Shown: positions 7,106 to 12,440 of the stretch, in pieces | Position numbering within the stretch: position 1 is the first letter of the stretch | How the letters are laid out: each line of letters opens with the position of its first letter | NCBI GenBank assembly: GCA_937864895.1 | Contig: CALMDF010000082.1 | Coordinates: 1 to 12,440 of the forward strand | Origin: an uncultured Holophagales bacterium | GTDB lineage: Bacteria; Acidobacteriota; Thermoanaerobaculia; UBA5066 | Length of the DNA stretch: 12,440 nucleotides | Direction: 5' to 3' | The notes under the pieces: model-generated | Told to the model about the DNA's origin: nothing | Seen by the model: the letters and a program-made list of their open reading frames with translations, nothing else | Database searches by the model: none | Program-made: the position numbers and the translations under genes

Positions 7106-8919
7106 CGGCCCCAGCGGTCTTCCGCCGGAGCGAGCAGGGGCTCCTCGTCGCGGCGCTCGCCGTCGCGACGGTCCTTCCCGTCATCGACGCCTTCGGCCGA
7201 CCGCTCGGCGGGTTCCACGTGCCGGGCGCCGGGTCGATCCTCCAGCTCGTCACGCTCTGGATCGCCTTCGTCGGCGGCCTCCTCGCGACGCGGGAGGGAA
7301 AGCACCTGACCCTCTCGACCGCCGAGCTCATCCGGAGCGAGCGTGTCCGGCGCGGCGCGCGGCTCTTCTCCTTCTCGGTCGCCGCCGCCGTCTGCGCGGT
7401 CCTCGCGTGGGCGAGCGTCGGCCTCGTGAGGGCCGACCGGGAGCAGGGAAAGGTCCTCTCGTTCGGGCTGCCGGAGTGGGTCGCCGAGACGATCATGCCG
7501 GCCGCCCTCCTCCTGATGGCCGTCCGGTTCGCCTGGATGGCTTCCGACGGGGCGAGAGGCCGCGCCGCGGCCTTCGTGACGCTCGCGTCCCCGGTTCTTC
7601 TCGCCCTCCTCCCGGAGGCGGCCGCGCCGAAGCTCGTCCTTCCGCTGGCGGCGGTCATCCTCCTCGCGGCGCTCCTCGGGGCGCCCGTCTTCGTCGCCAT
7701 GGGAGGGCTCGCCTGCCTCCTTTTCTGGAAGGACGCCGTCCCCGTCGCCGCCGTTTCGGCCGAGGTCTACCGCCTCGTCGCCTCGCCGACGCTTCCCGCG
7801 ATCCCGCTCCTGACCGCCGCGGGATACATCCTGGCCGAGGGAGGCGCCTCGGCGCGGCTCGTCCGCTTCTTCCGCGCCCTCTTCGGGTGGATGCCGGGCG
7901 GCATCGCCGTCATGGTCGCCGCGGTGTGCGCTCTCTTCACGACGTTCACCGGCGGCTCCGGGGTGACGATCATCGCCCTCGGCGGCCTCGTCTACCCGAT
8001 CCTTCGGGACGACGGCTACCCCGAGGGCTTCTCGCTCGGCCTCGTGACCGCCGCCGGGAGCCTCGGCCTCCTCTTCCCTCCCTCGCTCCCCGTCATCCTC
8101 TACAGCGTCGTCGCATCCGTTCCCGCCGACTCCCTCTACCTCGCCGGGTTCCTCCCCGGCCTCCTCCTCGTCGTCCTGGTGGCCGCCTGGGGGGTCCGGC
8201 AGGGGCTGCGCCTCGACGCGGCGGGCAGGAAGAGGCCCCCCTTCCACCTGCGCGAGCTGGCGGTCTCGTTCTGGCGGGCGAAGTGGGAGCTGGCCCTGCC
8301 GCTCCTCGTCATCGGCCTTTTCGCGAGCGGCTTCGCGTCGATGGTGGAGGCCTCGGCCGCGGCCTGCGCCTACGCCGCCATCATCGGGTGCCTCGTCACG
8401 CGCGACATCCACCCCTTCCGGCAGCTCCCCGGCGTCCTCGTGAAGGCGGGGGCGCTGATGGGCGCCGTCCTCCTCCTCCTCTCGGTCGCCATGGGGCTCA
8501 CGAGCTGGCTCGTCGACGCCCAGATCCCCTCGGCGCTCCTCGAGTCGGTGAAGACCCACGTCTCGTCGCCGCTCGTCTTCCTCCTCGTCCTGAACCTGAT
8601 CCTGCTCGTCCTCGGGAGCGTCCTCGAGATCTACTCGGCGATCGTCATCCTGGCGCCCCTCGTCGCGCCGATGGGGGCCGCCTTCGGGATCGACCCGATC
8701 CACCTCGGGGTCATCTTCCTCGCGAACCTCGAGCTCGGGTTCCTCTTCCCGCCGGTCGGCCTGAACCTTTTCCTCTCCTCGTCCCGCTTCGGGATCCCGC
8801 TCACGAAGCTCTACCGGCACGCGGTGCCGTACCTGCTCATCCTCGGCGCTGGCGTCCTCCTCATCACCTACGTCCCGGCGATCTCGACCGGCGTCCTGAC
8901 GCTCCTCGGGAGGCGGTAG
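7102..8919 (+). CDS. dctM: Fused TRAP transporter small-large permease, DctQ-DctM (TatQM-like)
   Basis: The 605-aa inner-membrane protein joins the DctQ subunit (about 1-170; four hydrophobic segments, with TLWIAFVGG followed by EGKHL at 51-69) to the DctM subunit (about 175-605). DctM motifs seen are FTTFTGGSGVTIIALGG at 279-295, GSLGLLFPPSLPVILY at 319-334, EIYSAIVILAPLVAP at 509-523, GIDPIHLGV at 529-537 and FPPVGLNLFL at 549-558. It imports the DctP-bound ligand, driven by an ion gradient as in known TRAP systems. The frame is open upstream to 6232, but that part overlaps dctP and is charged shadow sequence. GTG 7102 overlaps the dctP stop as GTGA, giving translational coupling, and puts the first membrane helix at residue 12. 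Q-M fusion also occurs in the Treponema TPAT. It converges on the protease gene with an 18-nt gap. Confidence 0.9.
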   Translation: MTAPAVFRRSEQGLLVAALAVATVLPVIDAFGRPLGGFHVPGAGSILQLVTLWIAFVGGLLATREGKHLTLSTAELIRSERVRRGARLFSFSVAAAVCAVLAWASVGLVRADREQGKVLSFGLPEWVAETIMPAALLLMAVRFAWMASDGARGRAAAFVTLASPVLLALLPEAAAPKLVLPLAAVILLAALLGAPVFVAMGGLACLLFWKDAVPVAAVSAEVYRLVASPTLPAIPLLTAAGYILAEGGASARLVRFFRALFGWMPGGIAVMVAAVCALFTTFTGGSGVTIIALGGLVYPILRDDGYPEGFSLGLVTAAGSLGLLFPPSLPVILYSVVASVPADSLYLAGFLPGLLLVVLVAAWGVRQGLRLDAAGRKRPPFHLRELAVSFWRAKWELALPLLVIGLFASGFASMVEASAAACAYAAIIGCLVTRDIHPFRQLPGVLVKAGALMGAVLLLLSVAMGLTSWLVDAQIPSALLESVKTHVSSPLVFLLVLNLILLVLGSVLEIYSAIVILAPLVAPMGAAFGIDPIHLGVIFLANLELGFLFPPVGLNLFLSSSRFGIPLTKLYRHAVPYLLILGAGVLLITYVPAISTGVLTLLGRR

Positions 8920-8937
8920 GCCGGGGGGACGGTACCC

Positions 8938-10263
8938 TCAGCGAGGCGGCGTCGCGGGAGCCGGCGCCGCGACGCCCCACTCGACGAGCCGCCGCTTCGC
9001 GTAGTCGACCTGCTCCCCCGTGGCGCCGCTCTGCGCGACGAGCTTGTACTTCTCCGCGGCGCGGGCCCGGTCGCCCAGCTCCTCGAAGCTCCGGCCCAGG
9101 TAGAAGGCGGTCACGAGCTGCGGGCCGACCGACTTCTCGGCGGCCTCGAGCTCGGAGATGGCGTCGCGCCAGTCGGAGAGCCGGTAGGCCGCGAGGCCTC
9201 CCGCCAGGCGGCCGTGGTAGAGCGCCGGGTCCCGCCTGGCGGCCTCGCGGGCCGCCTCGCGGGCCGAGCGGGGCTCCTTCGCCTCGACGAGCGCGAGGGC
9301 CTTCAGAGCCGGGAGGATCGCCTGCCGGGGCGCGAGGCGCGAGGCCTCGTCGAACTTCGCGGCGGCGCCGCGGGCGTCCTTCCTGGCGAGGAGCTTCTCT
9401 CCCTCGTCCATGAGCGCGAACGCGGGCGCCTCCGCCTTCAGGTTGCGCGTCGCGGCGGCGAACGTCTCGACGCGGTACGGCGCTCCCAGCTTCTCCGGGT
9501 AGGTCGCCGCGGCGCGCTGGCGGGCCGTCTCGATCCTCTCCGAGGTGAGCGGGTGGCTCTGGAACATCGCCTCGAGCTTCGAAGGCTCGCGGTCGTGCGC
9601 GCCCTTCAGGATCTCCATCGACTCCACGAACCCCTTCGGGTTGTAGCCCGCCCTCGCCATGTACTCCATGCCGAGCTCGTCGCTCTGGCGCTCGTGGTCG
9701 CGGGAGTAGCGGAGGAGGACGAGCTGGCTCCCGATCCCGGCGGCCGCCATGATGAGGGGCCCCCCCTTCACGTCTTCCGACTCGAGGACGATCGCGCCGA
9801 TGCCGAGGAGGCCGCCGACGAGCATCTGGGTCGTGTACTGCTGGGCGCCGTGGCGGGCCGTGACGTGCCCGATCTCGTGCCCCAGGACTCCCGCCAGCTG
9901 GTCTTCCGTCGTCATCCGGTTCAGGAGGCCGCGGGTGATGCAGATCTTCCCGCCCGGGAGGGCGAAGGCGTTGTCGTAGTTCGCGTTGACGACCCGGAAC
10001 TCGTAGTCGAGCGCCGCGCGGTGCGAGACCTTCGCCAGGCCCAGCCCCACGCCGCTCACGTAGCCCTGCAGGCCCGGGTCGGCGACGGCGCCGTACGACT
10101 CCTGGATCATCGGGCCGTAGGCTTCCGCCCCGAGCTGCTTCTCCTGCTCTTCGCCCAGGAGGGAGAGCTGGGACTTCCCCGTCACGGGGTTCGTGACGCA
10201 GGCCACCCCTAAGGCGGCCGCGACGAGGGCGGCGGCGATGCGGCGGGCGAGGGGCCTCTTCAT
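8938..10263 (-). CDS. M48-family metalloprotease lipoprotein with C-terminal TPRs (BepA/LoiP-like)
   Basis: This 441-aa zinc protease has a signal with lipobox-like LGVAC (Cys 22), then the M48 catalytic domain (about 30-260). HEIGH at 129-133 gives two His ligands and the catalytic Glu. ERQSD at 191-195 supplies the third ligand in the ExxxD pattern. SHPLTSERI at about 236-244 matches the segment of E. coli BepA containing its regulatory His. The C-terminal part (about 277-430) is helical with TPR-like repeats, as in BepA, which degrades or assists misfolded outer-membrane proteins such as LptD. That role here is inferred from architecture. The lipid anchor would hold it in the periplasm. 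ATG 10263 gives the correct lipoprotein signal; no Shine-Dalgarno is apparent. It lies 73 nt downstream of pta on the same strand and converges on the transporter operon. Confidence 0.9.
   Translation of the reverse strand: MKRPLARRIAAALVAAALGVACVTNPVTGKSQLSLLGEEQEKQLGAEAYGPMIQESYGAVADPGLQGYVSGVGLGLAKVSHRAALDYEFRVVNANYDNAFALPGGKICITRGLLNRMTTEDQLAGVLGHEIGHVTARHGAQQYTTQMLVGGLLGIGAIVLESEDVKGGPLIMAAAGIGSQLVLLRYSRDHERQSDELGMEYMARAGYNPKGFVESMEILKGAHDREPSKLEAMFQSHPLTSERIETARQRAAATYPEKLGAPYRVETFAAATRNLKAEAPAFALMDEGEKLLARKDARGAAAKFDEASRLAPRQAILPALKALALVEAKEPRSAREAAREAARRDPALYHGRLAGGLAAYRLSDWRDAISELEAAEKSVGPQLVTAFYLGRSFEELGDRARAAEKYKLVAQSGATGEQVDYAKRRLVEWGVAAPAPATPPR
8948..8976. terminator. 10-bp stem hairpin at the convergent junction, possible transcription stop
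   Basis: GGCGTCGCGG (8948-8957) and CCGCGACGCC (8967-8976) pair perfectly around a 9-nt loop, 28 nt past the stop of the permease gene and inside the last codons of the protease gene. No T run follows on the plus strand, so intrinsic termination is uncertain. Its position between convergent genes is suggestive. Confidence 0.35.
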
Positions 10264-10300
10264 GCCCGAATCTTGTCTCTTCGACCCGAAATTGCAAGAC

Positions 10301-10319
10301 GCCGGACGATCGCTCCGGC
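10301..10319 (-). terminator. Short hairpin after pta, weak terminator candidate
   Basis: GCCGGA and TCCGGC (6-bp stem, 7-nt loop) lie about 18 nt past the pta stop, followed on the minus strand by GTCTTGCAATTTC. The stem is short and the T content modest. The same TTGCAA could be a poor -35 box (4 of 6 bases) with AAGATT 17 nt downstream as a -10 for the protease gene, but both matches are weak. Confidence 0.25.
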
Positions 10320-10336
10320 CTCGCGTGGAGCCCTCC

Positions 10337-12440
10337 TTAGACGGTCGCCTTCCTCGCCCGGGCGGCCTGCTGGGCCTGGATCGCGGTGAGGTTGATCGTG
10401 AAGACGATGTCCTCGACGAGGCAGCCGCGGGAGAGGTCGTTCACCGGCTTGGCGAGCCCCTGGAGCATCGGGCCGATGCTGACGACGTTCGCCGAGCGCT
10501 GGACCGCCTTGTAGGTGACGTTCCCGGTGTTCAGGTCGGGGAAGATGAGGACGGTCGCCTTCCCCGCCACGGGCGACTTCGGCGCCTTCAGGCGCGCGAC
10601 GTCGGGCATCACGGCCGCGTCGTACTGGAGCGGGCCGTCGAGGGCGAGGTCGGGGCGGAGCTCGCGTGCGAGGCGCGTCGCCTCCTTCACCTTCTCGACG
10701 TCCTCGCCGGTGCCGCTCGCCCCGGTCGAGTACGAGAGCATCGCGATGCGCGCCGGGACGCCGAAGGCGATCGCCGAGTCGGCGCTCTGGATCGCGATGT
10801 CGGCGAGCTCGGCCGCGGTCGGGTTGGGGTTCACGGCGCAGTCCCCGAAGACGAGAACCTGGTCGGGGAGGCACATGAAGAAGATGCTCGACACGAGGTT
10901 GCATCCCGGGACCGTCTTGATGATCTGGAGCGCCGGCCGGATCGTGTGGGCCGTCGTGTGGATCGCGCCCGAGACGAGGCCGTCGGCCTCGTCGAGCGCC
11001 ATCATCATCGTGCCGATCATGATCGTGTCCTGAAGCTCGATCTCGGCCCGGTCGGGGGTCATTCCCTTGCTCTTGCGCCTCTCGACGAGAGGCTCGACGT
11101 AGCGGTGGGCCACGTCGGCGGGGTTCACGATCTCGACCGTCTCCGGCAGGGTCACTCCCTGCCGGGCCGCGACGTCCCGGACCTCGTCGGGGCTGCCGAG
11201 GAGGACGCAGCGCGCGATCCCCTTCGCGGCGACGATCGCGGCGGCGGCCACCGTGCGCGGCTCCGTCCCCTCGGGGAGGACGATCCGGCGCACGTCCTCT
11301 CTGGCGGTCTCGATAAGGCGGTGGCGGAACGCGGGCGGCGAGAGGCGCGGAACGCGCGCCGGCTTGGCGAAGGCGCGCGCCCAGCCGAGGTCGACGTGGT
11401 CGGCGACGAAGCTCATCGTCTTCTCGACGCGCTCCGCGTCGTCGACGGGGATCGTCGGGTTCATCGAGGCGACGTGGGTGGCGGCACGGTAGCTCGAGGA
11501 CTGCACCTGCAGGAGCGGGAGCCCGGAGTCGAAGACCTTGCGGCAGAGGTCGAGGACCCGCCGGTCGGGGGCGAGGCCGCCGGTGAGGACGACGCCCGCG
11601 AGCGGGGTGCCGCTCTGGACCGTCATCGCCGCGGCGAGGAGGATGTCGCTCCGGTCGCCCGGGGTGACGACGAGCGTTCCCGGCTTCATCGCCTTCAGCG
11701 CGTTCGGGACCGTCATCGCGCAGACCGCGACGTCCTTCACGCGGCGGGTCCGACCCTCGCCCGGGAAGAGGACCTGGGCGCGGAGCGCGTCGCCGATGTC
11801 CTTGACGCGCGGTGCCATCAGGTCCGAGTTGCACGGGACGATGGCGATGGGCCGAAGCCCCTCCGCCTCGAGCGCCGCGCGGTGCTCCTTCACGCACGCC
11901 TCCGAGAGCCCCGGGACGGCGCACCCCGAGCAGCCCGCGGAGCCCGGCCCGAAGGAGTCGGTTTCGACGTCGCCGTCATCCCCCTTCCGCTCGCAGACGC
12001 GGTTCAGGATGGCGCCGACGGACCGGCCGTCGGAGAGCGCGCCGAAGCCGCGCGCGGCGATGGCGACCGTCTCGGCCACCTCCTCCGCGGTCTGGTCCGA
12101 GGGCGCCGCCACGAGGACGAGCTCGGCGTCGAGCGCCTTGAGCATGAGGGCGTTGACGCGCGTGGAGTGGACCATCCCCATCTCCGGGTGCATCCCCTGG
12201 ACGATGAGGACGTCGACGTCTTCGCCCGCCTGGTCGGCGATCGCGACGACGCGCTCCATGAGCGTCTGGTCGTCGCCGGCGGCGAGGAGACCCTCCGCCT
12301 CGCCGCGCGGCACCGCCGGCGGGATGGCGAAGTGGGCCCCGAGCGAGAGGAGCGGGATCGTGTGGTCGGGCTCCCGGTTCGCCACGGGCTTGGCGAAGGC
12401 GACGCGGATCCCCTCGCGGTCGAGGGCGCGGACGATGCCG
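10337..12440 (-). CDS. pta: Phosphate acetyltransferase, long form, 5' end cut by right edge
   Basis: Pta converts acetyl-CoA plus phosphate to acetyl phosphate and CoA in the cytoplasm (acetate pathway, usually paired with acetate kinase, not seen here). About 700 residues are visible, aligning closely with E. coli Pta (714 aa). The N-terminal P-loop-type regulatory domain and a DRTGG-like domain (about 11370-11800, including VTPGDRSDIL) are followed by the catalytic PTA_PTB domain (10337 to about 11335) with IVLPEGTEPRT, SKGMT, LVSGAIHTTAHTIRP, MLSYSTGASG, DGPLQYDAA and FPDLNTGN. A GTG at 12385 is not the start: upstream codons continue the homology (GIVRALDREG against GVIRAMERKG at about residue 22 of the E. 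coli protein), so about 20 codons, including the P-loop, lie outside. The linker before the DRTGG-like domain carries five cysteines absent from the E. coli sequence as I recall it. Confidence 0.95.
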   Translation of the reverse strand, partial: GIVRALDREGIRVAFAKPVANREPDHTIPLLSLGAHFAIPPAVPRGEAEGLLAAGDDQTLMERVVAIADQAGEDVDVLIVQGMHPEMGMVHSTRVNALMLKALDAELVLVAAPSDQTAEEVAETVAIAARGFGALSDGRSVGAILNRVCERKGDDGDVETDSFGPGSAGCSGCAVPGLSEACVKEHRAALEAEGLRPIAIVPCNSDLMAPRVKDIGDALRAQVLFPGEGRTRRVKDVAVCAMTVPNALKAMKPGTLVVTPGDRSDILLAAAMTVQSGTPLAGVVLTGGLAPDRRVLDLCRKVFDSGLPLLQVQSSSYRAATHVASMNPTIPVDDAERVEKTMSFVADHVDLGWARAFAKPARVPRLSPPAFRHRLIETAREDVRRIVLPEGTEPRTVAAAAIVAAKGIARCVLLGSPDEVRDVAARQGVTLPETVEIVNPADVAHRYVEPLVERRKSKGMTPDRAEIELQDTIMIGTMMMALDEADGLVSGAIHTTAHTIRPALQIIKTVPGCNLVSSIFFMCLPDQVLVFGDCAVNPNPTAAELADIAIQSADSAIAFGVPARIAMLSYSTGASGTGEDVEKVKEATRLARELRPDLALDGPLQYDAAVMPDVARLKAPKSPVAGKATVLIFPDLNTGNVTYKAVQRSANVVSIGPMLQGLAKPVNDLSRGCLVEDIVFTINLTAIQAQQAARARKATV

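Noticed and set aside
7069..8820. 583-codon minus-strand frame over the permease gene
   Set aside because: It is a highly charged Glu/Arg/Asp translation without motifs, and the opposite strand encodes a clear DctQM.
9214..10212. 332-codon plus-strand frame over the protease gene
   Set aside because: It is antisense to a clear M48 protease with HEIGH, has Arg/Leu-rich composition and shows no motif.
10260..11924. 554-codon minus-strand frame in an alternative frame of pta
   Set aside because: It is the same strand as pta but in a different frame, with Arg/Pro-rich shadow composition. The true frame aligns with Pta throughout.
12383..12385. GTG as start codon of pta
   Set aside because: Codons upstream to the window edge continue the homology to Pta, so this GTG is an internal Val.
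1..12440. CRISPR arrays, tRNA or rRNA genes, insertion sequences, phage or toxin-antitoxin genes
   Set aside because: None was seen. The only direct repeats are the diverged protein modules and paralogs, and no transposase or RNA gene signature was found.

Overview
This is a GC-rich window (roughly 70% by eye, codons mostly ending in G or C) with seven protein genes, two of them cut by the window edges. I see no tRNA, rRNA, CRISPR array or insertion sequence. The composition, the many secreted Ig-like repeat proteins and the TPR-associated TRAP transporter suggest a Gram-negative-type bacterium with an outer membrane and periplasm. Acidobacteriota (Thermoanaerobaculia-like) is my best guess, but this is inference and not proven by any marker gene here.

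Left part (1-4999, minus strand): two tandem paralogous genes encode secreted proteins built from beta-sandwich modules. Both begin MSQR behind a signal peptide. The upstream, complete copy (985 aa) has two copies of a 211-residue cysteine-bearing module, then an FN3-like domain, a PKD-like domain and a C-terminal domain. The downstream copy is cut by the left edge after 620 residues and has only one copy of the 211-residue module. Both genes carry the same 11-bp element (GCTGGTAAAGT on the coding strand) 72-75 nt before the start codon, and near-identical ribosome-binding and start regions.

Centre (5131-8919, plus strand): a tight three-gene operon encodes a TPR-associated TRAP transporter (TPAT): a TatT-type lipoprotein, a DctP-family periplasmic solute-binding protein, and a fused DctQ-DctM membrane protein. 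The genes are separated by 4 nt or overlap by 4 nt (GTGA). The binding protein has Phe where canonical carboxylate-binding DctP proteins have Arg, so the ligand is probably not an ordinary organic acid.

Right part (8938-12440, minus strand): a BepA/LoiP-like M48 metalloprotease lipoprotein with C-terminal TPRs converges on the transporter operon. Upstream of it lies a long-form phosphate acetyltransferase (pta), cut by the right edge about 20 codons after its expected start. Its linker contains an unusual cluster of five cysteines.

The window looks like ordinary chromosome. The points most worth a second look are the tandem modular paralogs with their shared promoter-like element, the TPAT with non-canonical ligand-site residues, the cysteine cluster in Pta, and a perfect 15-bp inverted repeat inside the first paralog that looks like a templated mutation. 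No gap between genes exceeds 180 bases.
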